Source: Psoroptes ovis
Lineage: Eukaryota > Arthropoda > Arachnida > Sarcoptiformes > Psoroptidae
Length of the DNA: 64,000 nt
Direction: 5' to 3'
NCBI GenBank assembly: GCA_002943765.1
Contig: PQWQ01000002.1
Coordinates: 4,340,001 to 4,404,000, forward strand
The translations under genes were made by a program, and so were the position numbers. The notes beneath the pieces are model-generated. The model was not told where the DNA came from and ran no database searches. It saw only the letters and a program-made list of their open reading frames with translations. Below are positions 15,013 through 27,614 of the stretch, piece by piece. Position 1 is the stretch's first letter. Each line of letters opens with the position of its first letter.

Positions 15013-15505
15013 ATGATGAAAACTTTGGTAGTTCTCGCTATCACTTTGGCTGTTGTATCAGCTGGCAAAGTCAAATTCCAAGAGTGTGGTAAGTGACAAG
15101 TAGTTTTTTGCATATGAATCATTATATCATTTTTTCATAATCTAAATAGGAAAAGGAGAAGTTGAATCTCTTGAAGTTGAAGGCTGTTCAGGTGATTACT
15201 GCGTCATTCACAAAGGTAAAAAACTTGATTTAGCCATCAGTGTAACATCGAACCAAGATTCAGCCAATTTGAAACTCGATATTGTTGCCGATATCAACGG
15301 TGTACAAATTGAAGTTCCTGGCGTTGATCATGATGGTTGCCATTACGTCAAATGTCCAATCAAGAAAGGCCAACACTTTGACGTCAAATACACATACAGC
15401 ATTCCAGCAATCTTGCCAACTACCAAAGCTAAAATCATTGCTAAAATTATTGGTGATAAAGGTCTTGGTGGTTGTATCGTAATCAATGGTGAAATTCAAG
15501 ACTAA
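15013..15505 (+). CDS. Secreted ML-domain (MD-2/NPC2-like) lipid-binding protein, group 22 mite allergen-like
   Basis: Exons 15013-15088 and 15150-15505 encode 143 residues. A signal peptide (hydrophobic LVVLAITLAVVSA, cleavage near residue 17-18) precedes an all-beta ML domain. Six cysteines (25, 38, 43, 89, 94, 134) match the pairing pattern of group 2 allergens (first-last, second-third, fourth-fifth). CHYVKCP and the VPGVD stretch are family hallmarks. ML proteins carry a lipid ligand in a hydrophobic pocket; NPC2 moves sterol and MD-2 binds lipopolysaccharide. By recall the sequence is closer to group 22 (the Der f 2 paralogue) than to Der f 2 or Der p 2 themselves. A TATA box lies upstream, and AATAAA at 15509-15514 follows the stop almost at once. 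The exact allergen number and species need a database match. Confidence 0.88.
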
Positions 15506-15508
15506 ATC

Positions 15509-15514
15509 AATAAA
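15509..15514 (+). terminator. Polyadenylation signal of the ML-domain gene
   Basis: AATAAA three bases after the TAA stop. The gene converges on the MO25-like gene, whose stop codon is only about 170 bases further on, so the 3' untranslated region must be short or overlap its neighbour. Confidence 0.6.
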
Positions 15515-15678
15515 AACCTAAAAATATTTTGATGAAATTAGATTTGTTATTTTTATTTCTCATTTTATTCAAAATTAAAAAGTATTCAAATAAAATTTGT
15601 TTATAAAACAAAAACAATTCAATTTCATTCAACAAAAAAGAACAAAAATTAATACATTCAAAAAATTCAAAAGGATCA

Positions 15679-17457
15679 TCAATGATCAACAATAAATTGA
15701 ATCATTTGATCAATAAAATGGACAAGTTTTTCAAAATTTTTAACATTCGACTTTTGACATTCAATTTTGAGTTCATTAAAATTTTTGATTATTTTTAAAT
15801 TGACATCATCATCATCATCATTATTATTATCATTATCATAAATTTCAATGAATGTTATCATTATATTTTCAATTAGACAATTCATTATCGAATCGCTATT
15901 TATTTCATTGTAATCATAAGAATTTTGTTGATGATTATTATTTTTATTCACATTTTCATCCAATGACGTTAATAATGGATTGATAGAAAATTGACTGATC
16001 AATATTAAACATCGTAAACGAATTTGTAGATTACGATTCCAAAGATAGCGGATCACAGATTTTATTAATGAATGATTTTGCAAAAATTTTTCTCTTAATT
16101 CATAACGATCATTGTCGGCCAATATTTCGGTTAAAACTTCTAATGTTTGCCTTTTAGTAACATAATCTTCGATTTCTTCAGCATGTTTCAATAGATCGAT
16201 TAATGAATTGAAAAATGTATCACAATTTTTTAATAATAATTTACATGTTGATTTTTTATGTTTAGACATTATCGTTTTAAATGTGAAAAATATATCCATC
16301 GATACGTCGAATGGATAGTCATTCGATGATGATTGTTTCATATAATCAAAAAATTTGTAAAAATAATTTGATTGCAAAATTTTCATCAATATCTGTTCAA
16401 ATTGACACGCGAACCGTATTATACAGCCTAAAAAAATTGAAGAAAAATGATTAATTAAATTTTAAAATTTTCAAAAACTAAAAAACATACCACAATTTAA
16501 TGTGACATCACTTTTTTTATATTCATAACTTTTTATTAATTTTTCAAGAAAATTTTTCATCATCGATGAATTACAAATATAATCAACGATGATATTATTA
16601 TCATTTTTTATCTGTATGGTCAATGAATTTGTCAAAATAATTCTGGCCATTTTTTTCTCTTCAAAACCGATCAACAGTAATGAATCTAATAGTAAATTGA
16701 TGATATTACTTTCAATTAATTTATGTATGGAATTTTCAATAATATTTTCATAATAAATTTGTTCATTTGAAGTAATCATATTGATATCTCGTTCATATAA
16801 ATATTGTGTCGATGTTGATCGTTTATTACTATCATAATGATGATTATCATTATTGAAATTTGAAACATTACGATTCGATAGAAAATCACCGCCACCACTA
16901 ACGAATGTGGAATGATGTCTACGTATTTTATATTTTGGATTTTGTTCATTATTACTTTTTTCATGATTATAATTATTGCCATTATTATTATTATTATTCG
17001 AAGATAATTGTAATGTTTTCAAAAATTCACACATTTCTATCAATGTAACAATGCATGCGTTCAATGATTCCAATGATTTTAAAAGGGTTATTTTTTTCTC
17101 ATTATTCTTTTTATTCTTGCTAATTTTATTTTCATTATTACTATCACTAATAGATTTTTCATCATGAATTATTGAATTCAATAAACGTATAGTGTAATCA
17201 AGTATTTCGGTTAAATGTTTACCAAAATCATTATTATTATTATTTGTATTGAATAATTTATTATTGAAACCAAAATTCAAAAAATTGTAATTATGATGAT
17301 TATTATTAAAATGGATATTTATAATTTGATTTTGATTATTATGATTATTACTATTATTATTATGATGATGATGGAAACGAAATGATACGAGACTAGTTGA
17401 AAATGAATTTAATGGACTATGACCGTCCAATGACATTTGTTTTAATAAACGCATCAT
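15679..17457 (-). CDS. Divergent MO25/CAB39-family scaffold protein with large low-complexity insertions
   Basis: Exons 17457-16491 and 16427-15679 encode 571 residues; the family norm is about 340. Family features: DYICNSSMMKNFLEKLIKSYE followed across the splice by DVTLNCGCIIRFACQFEQI matches the MO25 'VEYIC...LKGYE...ALNCG.MLREC' block; FDVSMDIFFTFKTIMSKHK and YVTKRQTLEVLTEIL (from residue 411) match 'FDIASDAFATFKDLLTRHK' and 'YVTKRQSLKLLGELL'. MO25 is a helical-repeat scaffold that binds STRAD and activates LKB1 and Ste20-type kinases. Odd: the first 70 or so residues and a block around residues 155-235 are Asn/His/Ser rich, and a further acidic Asn/Asp tract lies near the C-terminus. A paralogue seems more likely than the sole MO25, which is normally highly conserved. 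Its start is the first in-frame ATG pair; a more internal start is possible. Confidence 0.72.
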
Positions 17458-19802
17458 TTAAACGCAATTAGTTTTAATTAAAACAATGAGAATCAAAAGC
17501 AACAAATTTTCATTTCAAAGGTAGAATCAAGAAAATTTTTATCATGAAAACAGAAATTAATTCATTGTTGGCAATAATGAATCGTTCACAACATTGAAAT
17601 TTTAATTTATTCAATTTTGTTTATATATCATCATTATTATCGATAATCAATCGTAGGTACAATTCATATGATTTATTGAATATTATTTTACTAATAATCA
17701 TTATTATTGAATCGTTGATTAATAGAAAAACATCATCATCATCAAAAAATAAAGTTTACGTGAATTTTTTTTTTAATTTCGTGCTTTCTTCTTTTGGTTA
17801 CTACTCAACAAATCATTATCATGATTGAAAATCAATCATTTTGAATAAAATAAAATGAAATGAAATGATGGCGAAAGAGACAGTAAACAGGTGAGAAGCG
17901 TATATTATTTTCTTGTTGATTATGGTTTTTTTTCTGGATACAAACACGTAACGTCATGAAACGAATTGAAAATGAATTGTCGTTTGACAAGATTATTTTT
18001 GAAACTAAAAATGAATAGAAATAAAATGAATGAAAAAATAGCGTCAGCAACACCAACGACAACATCAGAGACTTTTGCGTTCAACACGAAGAGAAAATAT
18101 TCAAAAATTAATGAAAAAGAGAAATTTTTAATTCAATCCATTACGTTGCGTTCATTTCAAAATACCAATAATAATGTTTGTGATAACAACAACAAAATTA
18201 TCGTGAACAACAACAACACCAAACTATTGAATAAAAGAAAAAAAATCATAGAAAAATTTCACACAAGAATGATTAACGATTAAATATCAAGAAAATAACA
18301 TCGCATTAACAATCATGGATTTCGACATGATCAAATGATTATTATTATTATTATTATTATTATTCATTCATAATCAATCAATGAATAACATTGTGATTTG
18401 ACTAAAAGAAAAATATAAATAAATGAACTTGTAAATTGAATTAAATCGAAAAAAAAATTAATCAAAATGTTCTCAAATGGTTAATTTAGATTGATTAAAT
18501 TAGATTTGATTCGATTTTTTATTATTATTATTATCATCATCATAATTAATATATTGAATGTAATTTGTATTATTTCTTATTAGGCTAATTTTTCTCGGTT
18601 ATTCAACATTGTATACTAATCAATTGCTATTTTTGGTTTATTCATAAGTGATATTTTATTTCTTTTGATGATGAATCGAACGGATGATCAAATAACGATT
18701 ATCATAAGACTTTAAAAAAAATTAGGTCGTGAGCTTGTCAATCGAACAAATAAACAAACAACAAACGACTATTGAAGAAAAATGGAAACTATCATTGACA
18801 AAATATATTTTACTTTGATTTTCTTGTCTCGAAAAAAGAATGAATTTTTTATATTCGCCGAATTGTGCAAAAAGTTTTTATTCCGAAATCAATTATATCA
18901 ATCCTTTTTTCTCGACCTAATTATCATAGTTGATCGGAGTGAAAATAATCCCCAAAATGGAAAAAATATTTAAATCATGTCTTGATGAAAATTCTTATTA
19001 GAAAAGTGTGTGAGAATCTACGCACACACTTTTTATATCTTTTTTCTAGAAATTAATCAAAATTTTTCGCCTTTGATCGAGGTGAAATCCAAATGCATTA
19101 TTGCATTGATCATTGATAAATTTGACTATTTGTATCATAAGTGGAAAGTTAGATGAGATGAATTGATAACTATCATCGCTAGTGATCTAAAATCAATTTT
19201 AATTTGAAAAAAAATATGATACTGTATTATATGATATTCATGCACTTGAAAGTGAATAGAAAGCTGAAAATTCTTGACTCAAACAATTAATGAAAGTTTA
19301 AAAGACACTTGACTTAAATTATTTTCATTCTTATTGTCGATTTTCGTTATTGTTTTCGCTGGAAATCAATCTAAAAAATTTGGAAAAATACTTTAAAAAT
19401 TTTTTTTCCAATATTTCTCATATTGTGCTATCAAAGTTGAACATATGATTTATTGACATGCACCAAAATCATTTGATGATAATTGGAATTTTTTTTTTGA
19501 GTAATTGTATGAATTAAAATTCAAAATCTCAAATATCGAGATATATTGCTCAGTATTGATCTTATCGAATCATAATATCTGATCAAAGAGTGGATAGTAT
19601 TTACATGAGAAGAAAAATCAAATGTCATTTTATTTCAATTCATTTTTTTTTTACAAACGATAATCAGTATTGATGATAATGATTCCACGATTCATCAACA
19701 AATGAAAATGAGTAATTAACTTTTACAAATACATACATTTTTATATAAAATTACGTCATAAAATAGGGATAATTATCATTTTTTTCCATTGATTTTCATT
19801 TT
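17458..19802. other. Intergenic region, no supportable gene
   Basis: AT-rich sequence 5' of the MO25-like gene and 3' of the THOC5-like gene. A plus-strand open frame of 105 codons (17966-18283) and smaller frames are Asn/Lys/Ile-rich, lack domains and are within chance expectation here. A short perfect hairpin lies at 19002-19033. Confidence 0.6.
19002..19033. repeat. Perfect 11-bp hairpin with 10-nt loop
   Basis: AAAAGTGTGTG at 19002-19012 is the exact reverse complement of CACACACTTTT at 19023-19033. It lies in noncoding sequence; function unknown. Confidence 0.7.
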
Positions 19803-21084
19803 TCAATATAATGATTCTAAAGGCTTCGCAGCTTCGATTATATTCTTTAAAGTTGTTGCAAATAATGAATATGTTTGTTTTTTCTTGACAATTTCTTCTT
19901 CAAGATCATATTTTGATTTCTCCAAATAATTCAATTGATCATTGGCTGCTATACGTTGTTTCAATTCCCAATCAAGTCTTGCAGAATGAAATTTATGCAA
20001 ATCTTCACTTTTCGCTAATTGTTTGTTAAATTGTAAAGTTTTTGTTATTGATTCGCCATTTTCTACGACAGATTCAGTTAATAAATGCCTCAATTCTTGA
20101 GGAAAATCTTCGGAATTTATGAATTTATCTTCATCAACTAAGCTTAAAAATTCATCTTTTGAACGAAACGATGAACATGATATTTGCTCTTTTTGTAGAT
20201 GCATAACTTCGTATTGAATATTTTGTAATTTTAAATGTATTCTATCTATTCGATCTTTGTTCGTTGATATTTTTTTACGCGCTTCTTTCAAACGATATTT
20301 ATCTAAACGGTTTAATGTTTTCATTTCCATCAAACACATTAACCCTTTTACTTTTATATCTGAAATCGCATTATCGTTCGTTGATGTTCCTGATGAATGT
20401 TCATCATCAACATCATTTACAATATTTTTATGTTTCGATTTTTTTGTTTCCAACATCTTTCTGATCAGTTCTCTAAGATTAGATGTAGCAGTTTGAAATT
20501 TTTCGAAATCGTTTACCGCTTTCTCCTCTAAACACGGTCCGGATAATGCTTCTATTTCTTCTTGATTATACCCGTTTAATGTGAATTGATTACATTCATT
20601 TGTATCAATTTTTATGAAATTATTTATTTTCGATGATGATGGATGATTAGCCGCGGATATTTTTGATGGCTTCGTATTTACAAATCTAAATTAAAGCAAC
20701 AATCAATTTTTAATAAGTAGAACAAATCACATCAAAAACTTACTCTCGTGTATTTCTTGTACTATTGTTGTTATTGTTAATAATACTACTGTTACTATTA
20801 TCATTGTTGCTATTATTATTATTATTACTATTATTCGGTAATGGTGTAGTATTTTTCATTCGTTTTATTAGGTTTGAACTACTCAAATTGGAACTAGAAC
20901 GCTTTGATGACCTATATTGTTGCTCACTATTGTTTATTGTTAGGGTATTCGAATGTCCATTACTATCTAAATGATTGGATTGTGACGATGATGATGATGA
21001 TGATGAACCACGATTTGATGATGAATGATAATGATAATCGCTTCGTCGATTTTGATCTAAATGTGATTGTCGACTTGATCTCAT
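19803..21084 (-). CDS. THOC5-like protein (THO/TREX mRNA export), C-terminal half absent
   Basis: Exons 21084-20744 and 20685-19803 encode 407 residues. The first exon is a Ser/Asn-rich, basic low-complexity region. The second carries the Fms-interacting/THOC5 core: a predicted coiled coil with LNRLDKYRLKEARKK, then HLKLQNIQYEVMHLQKE (near residues 264-280), then the later RLDWELKQRIAANDQL block, all close to animal THOC5. THOC5 is a subunit of the nuclear THO complex that couples transcription to mRNA export. Animal THOC5 is roughly 600-680 residues; here the stop falls (KPLESLY) where the family runs on into a long C-terminal domain, and no matching sequence is seen downstream. A missed splice is possible but no further coding exon is visible before 18.9 kb. 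It is transcribed divergently from RACK1. Confidence 0.75.
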
Positions 21085-21710
21085 GATGATGACGATTAAA
21101 TTATAATTAAAGATTTTTCGAGAATACTGATATTGAGTAATTATTTAATTTGAATAGAACATCTGATTTTTTTCAATTCTTATTTACCTTTTTTTTATTT
21201 TTGAATTTTAGAAATTTTTAGTCAAATAAAAAATAAAAAAATCCTGTTTTATGAGCGGTTTTTGGAATGCAACTATTGACACATGGACAAGTCTATTTGA
21301 GTCGAAATAGATATATCATAAATTGTTTGAAAAATTAAATCTTTTTGTCAATTTTATTCATTCAATTGTAATCAATGACCATTTTAATTATCACAGATAT
21401 TGTATGAATTCTATTTTAGGCATAAATAACTCAATTTACGATTAAAAATTCAGAAACTCAGGTTATTTTATAAAAAATTTTATTTTGGAAAAAATAAATA
21501 AAATTGATTGTGAAGACGCATGCGTATAGAATCAAAGACATGTGGCTTTTTTCCAACTCAAAACATTTGTTGTCTTTTCTTCGGCTGTTCCTTTTCCTAT
21601 TTTTCTCAGTTTGGCTTGTTTTTTAATTTGAAATTCATTCAATTTTATTCATTGTTATCGATTTTTGGTGGATTAAAAATCATCAATTCACGAAGAAAAT
21701 AATATAAAAA
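21085..21710. promoter_or_regulatory. Divergent promoter region between THOC5-like gene and RACK1
   Basis: 626 bases separate two outward-facing start codons. No TATA box was recognised with confidence. One short open frame on the plus strand (21520-21702) ends before the RACK1 ATG and shows no family resemblance. The RACK1 start context is AAAAAATGACA. Confidence 0.5.
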
Positions 21711-22870
21711 ATGACAACTGTAACTCAGCCACCATCTGAAGAATTAGTACTAAAAGGTACTTTGATTGGCCATTCCAATTGGGTGACACAAATTGCCACA
21801 ACAAAACAATATCCTGACACTATTTTATCATCATCACGAGATAAAACATTGATCGTTTGGAAATTGAATCACGATGAAACTAATTATGGTTATCCATTGA
21901 AACGTTTACGTGGTCACGGTCATTTTATTACTGATGTAGTATTATCACAAGATGGTCATTATGCATTGTCCGGTTCATGGGATAAAACACTTCGTCTTTG
22001 GGATTTAAATCTTTGCAAAACTACACGTCGTTTTGAAGGCCATACTAATGATGTTTTATCCGTTGCATTTTCGCCGGACAATCGTCAAATCGTCAGTGGT
22101 TCACGGGATAAATCTATTAAATTGTGGAATACTATTGCTCAATGCAAATATTCGATCGAAGAAGCCAATGGCCATTCTGATTGGGTATCATGTGTACGAT
22201 TTTCACCATCAAACACTAATCCAATCATTGTTAGCGCTAGTTGGGATCGAATGGTCAAGGTAATTGAATTGAAATATGAACTTGAAACGCATAAATTTTA
22301 AATGATTACAAATACCGAACTTTTGAATATTAACGTGTGAATCTGAATGTGTTCTGCATTTATGATACGAATGAATTCTTATTATACCCTAAATTTTATA
22401 TTGAATTTACTAATTTTATTTTTCAATTTTTTCAGGTCTGGAATTTGACTAATTGTCGTCTTAAGACTGACCATATCGGTCATGTTGGCTATTTGAATAC
22501 TGTGACAGTATCACCTGATGGTTCATTGTGTGCTAGTGGTGGCAAAGATTTCAAAGCAATGTTATGGGATCTTACTGAAGGCAAACACTTGTATACATTG
22601 GATCATAATGATATCATTAATGCATTATGTTTTTCACCAAATAAATATTGGCTTTGTGTTGCTACTGGTCCAACCATTAAAATCTGGGATTTGGAAGGCA
22701 AAAATTTGGTTGATGAACTCAAACCAGAAATATTGGCCAGCAAAGGAAAAGCACCACAATGTATATCATTAGCATGGTCACATGATGGTTCTACATTGTT
22801 CGCAGGTTATACGGACAATCAAATCAGAGTATGGCAAGTGGTGCCCGCATCTATGCCAACATCAGTTTAA
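21711..22870 (+). CDS. RACK1: RACK1, receptor for activated C kinase 1 (guanine nucleotide-binding protein beta-like)
   Basis: Exons 21711-22259 and 22436-22870 encode 327 residues, close to the usual 315-320. Seven WD40 repeats are visible, with GH and WD-type turns such as GHSNWVTQIA, SSSRDKTLIVW, GHGHFITDVV, SGSWDKTLRLWD, GHTNDVLSVAF, SGSRDKSIKLWN, GHSDWVSCVRFSP, SASWDRMVKVW, ASGGKDFKAMLWD and GPTIKIWD. RACK1 is a seven-bladed propeller on the head of the 40S ribosomal subunit and a scaffold for PKC and other signalling proteins. The splice falls between K183 and V184 in phase 0, so the VKVWN motif is restored only after splicing. Identification is secure from the dense match across the full length. 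Confidence 0.96.
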
Positions 22871-23098
22871 AATTTTACATTAAATTGAACAAAACATAAT
22901 TTTTTGAATTGATTAAACAAAAAAATATGAAAATAAAAAAAAAGTTTAAAATTGAAAATTTTCCATCTTTGGTTTTTATTGGCCAATCAAAATATTAATG
23001 TATAAGATATAACGGTTTCTTTTTGTTCGAATTATATGATTTTTGAACATTTGGAAATGAAAAATAAAATTAAAGAAATGCAAAGTAAAATAGGCTAT

Positions 23099-24759
23099 TC
23101 ATGATGAAGTAATAAATGAATTGAATGTAAAAATTGTAAATATAGATATTATCATCAAATTCAATGATACGTAATGATTCGTAAAATTGTTACATTGATC
23201 ACGTGTAATATCGCGACATGATTGTGTTATTTCACGATTGCGATCACCCATGAGAATATCGACGGTCACTCTTGAATTATCGTAACATCTTTCCAATACT
23301 ACACGACTCAAGCAATCACGATAACGGAATAAAGCACTAATCAAAGGTATGCAAATGTTAATTAGGGAAAAAATTTTTATTGAAAAAAACAATGATACAA
23401 ACCAACAAATCCGACGCTGTACATCATTACTACTACGACCATATCTTGCCTCACGTTGTGTCATGACCAAATGATCAAGACAAGAATTTTCAAATGGACG
23501 TACACGTTCAATACAAACACTAACACTACCTGCTTGTAATCCGGATAGCGCTCCACCAACTCCGGCACGATCAATTGTTGCTGGATCATATGGCTGATTT
23601 TGTGTCTGGTATGGTGAATTAGTTGCAGTCAATGGAACATAACTGTTTGAATATTGTAAACCATATTGCTGTGATGGCGGATAATAACCAGTGCCAGGAT
23701 TCGAGGGATAAGCTAAATCAGTTCGGCGAGAATATGAATCGGAAATAGTTGTCATTTGTGACGGTATGCATGACCAAGCTAAATTATGAGCTTTATCAAC
23801 GAAAAATGTACCAACTAATTCCAAATCGGTTGTATAACATGACCGACTTTGAGACAAAACACAATTGCGAAATGTTTCAAATGATTGACAAAATTCAAAT
23901 GTGACTGGTAATTGCAAATTATTATTATTAGTAGCAGTGGTAGTAACAATGTGACCATAATTTCGTCCTTGATCATGTATTTTTGATTTTAAATAATTAT
24001 ATTGATTTTCGCATTCAATTATTTCTATTCGTTTGAAACATTGTGCGTTGCGCCAACCTTAATGATCATAAATAATTGAATTAGGAAAAACAATTAAAGA
24101 ATATCATTAGTGATTATCATTATTATTCTTAAGATTATAAATTAAGAAAATCAATCAACCTTGATTTCTCTCGCAATGTTGTTGAAGAAAATTTCTTGAC
24201 TGTAGAATCATTTCGGATGTTGTTTGAAAATTGTATGAACCAATCGAATCGCACAATGGTGTGTTTATTAATAAATCATCGAATGCTTGTCTAATTAATC
24301 TGTTTGTCAAATATAATAACCATAAATTAGGTCACAAATTTAATTAACAATGATATTTGCATTATCATCATGACAAAATCATCATTACATAATGCATATT
24401 TTTAAGTGATAAAAGTTTAGAAGATGAATAATTTAAATTTCCAGTACTCACTTGCATTGATGATCAGTCAATTGATTGCTGAGGTAGTTACCATTTGTGT
24501 AATTACTAATTTGATAGCTATTCGTCAGACCAGAATATCTTGTGTCATATGGTGCATTATGATTATTGATGATCGAGGAAGACACTGATGATGGTAGCGC
24601 ACGTTGCATTTCGATACGAATCATTTCTTTAGCACGTTGATAAACATTTTTATCACATATTTGATTACCATATTGTTGCCCATAACCATAATTACCACGT
24701 GCTGATGATAATGTTATAAGTGTAATGAAAACGGCTAAATATACTAAAAAATTTGACAT
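23099..24759 (-). CDS. Cysteine-rich secreted protein, probably GPI-anchored, unknown function
   Basis: Four exons, 24759-24452, 24299-24160, 24057-23403 and 23336-23099, give 446 residues in one frame. Seen: an N-terminal signal peptide (FLVYLAVFITLITLSSA), about 18 cysteines spread over an ectodomain, a Tyr/Gln/Pro/Ser-rich linker in the third exon, and a C-terminal hydrophobic run (LNLMIISIFTIFTF) ending in a few polar residues, which is the form of a GPI-attachment signal. The paired short cysteine blocks (CFKRIEIIEC, CLSRVVLERC, SCRDITRDQC) suggest disulfide-rich helical modules. I do not recognise the family. The donors at 24159 (GTTGAT) and 23402 (GTTTGT) are weak matches beyond GT, but reading frame and cysteine spacing support them. 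A type I membrane anchor is the alternative to GPI. Confidence 0.7.
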
Positions 24760-27614
24760 AATTAATCATCAGGAAAAAGCAGAATAAATTGTTCAATAAA
24801 TATATTTTTTGATAAATAATAAAATATGATTTTTTTTCAAAGAATAAATAAATTTTCGATTGAAGTATGTCAGTATGTTTGATTATCTAAAATTGAAATG
24901 GACAATGGTCAAGATATTGTATTCATTTTTAAAAATAATGATAATAATAGAATTTACAAAGAAATGAAAAAATGAATAAATTCAAGTTCATTTATCGTCT
25001 TAGTGGTATAGTGAAGAAAAAAAATGATGTCACCATTAGGTGTGTCAAAATTTGTCATCATCATCATCATCATCATCATGATTGTGATGAATCCAGGAAC
25101 GATAATGATTCATTAATGAAAATGTCAATAAATTTGATTTTATAATTAATCGTATTTAATGAATTTGTTGTTTTTTAATATGAAACAAAAAGAAAAAAAA
25201 TTTCACTTTCATCATTTATTTTTCCATTCTTTCGAAGGTTAATGCAACAACAATTAACGACACGCAAAAACCCGAATATTTGAAGAAATTTTAATTTATT
25301 TCTCGATTAAATTTCACATCATTATAGGTGTGTATTTGTTTGTTTGTGTGCATATTGACAATTTTGAATTATTATCATCGATTTTTGAAATTTATTAGCT
25401 TCCTAAAAAAAATAAATTCAAAGTAAATTATTTGACTAAACATAGTCATTGATGTGTTTGATGCAATATTTTTCTGACATTATTGCTATTATTAATAATT
25501 GTGAATTTCAATAAATATGAATTTAATTTGAAATAATAATAATAATGATTGATAATATTTATGATTATTATTCAAAAGTTTTGTCATTTTATGAAGAATT
25601 TCATAAATAATCATAAATTAATAGAAAATTCAAAACATCTGCACCGAATTGTAAATAGCGAATTGAACGTGAATCTACACAACTAATCAAATCAAATTGA
25701 CATTTTAAAAAACAAGGAGAAACTCACTTGATTCAATATTCATTTTGATTCGGTTCGTAAAATAGGAAATCGGTGTGACATTCAATATTTATTTGACATA
25801 AATCTTTGATTTTAATATCGATTAAAATGATAATAAAATGAAGATGAATTAAATTGAATCAAATCTGTTGATGTTGAAGTTTGCGATGGTTATCGATACA
25901 TCCGATCGATTTGAATTTTAATCAATTTTCGATGAGATTTTTTGAATTTTTTTTCTCTTTTTTTGCGTTTTAACAGAAGAAAATTATTTTTAGTGTTTCA
26001 ATTTGATGAACAAAATAACGTCGAACAAAACAAAATACAATAAAAGTAATGAAATTTAAATTTGACAAATTTTTTCATGGCCTACTCCATTTCATTCAAA
26101 ATTGCTGCCGTTGTTGTAAACTGTTGGCCATTCAATTTGACATATTATTACTATTATTTTAAATTGAATATATTTTTATATTTATTTTCAAACCGATTCG
26201 ATGAATTATTTTATTATCATAAAAATTGTTTCAATATTGTTCCGGTTCAATTCCGATGTCGTTTGATTCAATAAAAATGTCGGTGTTTTGTATTTTGAAG
26301 TTGCTACAATTTTATCGAAGTAAATTTCAGCCGTTTGTTCGTAATTCATCTAAAGGATTTCACATATATTCACAAAAATTTTCATTGTTAATTTAACTAA
26401 AGAAGAATTCCTGAGGAATATTTGGAATCTTTGAAATTGATGAAAAATTAATGAATAACCTATTTATTCGATTCATTTACAAATGTATATCATCAATGTT
26501 GATAATCTAATTTTTCATTCATATATTGTTGAAATATTTTCTTATTATAATTCATAATAAAATTACCGATTAAATTACTAAAACAAGTTCAGCACATAAC
26601 AATAATAATAATATTTTTTAGGTTACACACACATGGAAATAATAAAATCAATATAATTATTAAAAAAATAGGATGAAATTTTCATTTGAAATTAACCAAA
26701 TATATCATGTGTTGTTATGGTAATTCAGAGGCAATTATGAACACCAGAAAAATATTAAGAAAAATTTTAATAATAAAATCAAACAACAAATGTATTGATT
26801 TTCATGCTTTGAAAAAAAAAGAAATGAAATGAAACACAATCATGATTTGAAATGGTAGGTAAGATCAAGAATGAAAATGAATAAATCAAAAAAAAAAAAA
26901 TATTTTCGATAGAAATTCTATTCTATGAGATTTAGATTTTCAGACTTGATGATTATTTTTTATCATTTAATGATAATAACAATAATGATGATGATGATCG
27001 AAACATTTCGGATGCAATTTTAATTTTATTTTCTTTCGATGAAATGAAAATTGTTTTCTTTTTTTTTCTCCAATAATAATTATAATAATTTAATGAAAAT
27101 AATTATAGTCCGACCATAACAACAACAATAATAAAATAATAATAATAATAATAACGACAACGGCAACGTCAAAATTAAAATGATGATGATGATTTACTTC
27201 GATGACTTTACAATTCAATTCAAATTTTCGATTTTTCAATTTCAATCATTAAAAATAAACATTCAAATATATAAAATGATAATAATGACAATAATAATGA
27301 TGATGATGATGAATTGAATAAATTGAATGTTTTTTTTTTGTTATTTGATGTATTTGAAAAAAAATAGATATTCAAATAAAAAGTCATTCTAATTTTCATT
27401 CATTTTCAATTCAATTATTAGTACAAATTTTTTTTCATTGATTCATTTATTTTTGAATATTTTCATTGTAAAATAATCAAATAAATAAATAAATGAATAA
27501 ATAAGCATACAAATTACTTGTAAAAAAACAATTAATCAATCAATTGATTTTATGTATAAAATTTTATTTTATCAAATAAATATTAGTAAAACGAAAAAAG
27601 GAAAGAATTTTAAT
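24760..27614. other. Intergenic region, nothing recognised
   Basis: About 2.9 kb between the start of the cysteine-rich gene and the stop of the TBC gene. It holds AT-rich sequence, CAT/ATG and AAT microsatellites (for example near 25058-25078 and 27298-27312) and no domain-bearing open frame. A 70-codon frame at 26062-26274 looks random. Confidence 0.6.

Noticed and set aside
17966..18283. 105-codon plus-strand open frame
   Set aside because: Composition is Asn/Lys/Ile-rich with no domain, no clear promoter or splice partners, and frames of this size are common by chance in this repeat-rich DNA.
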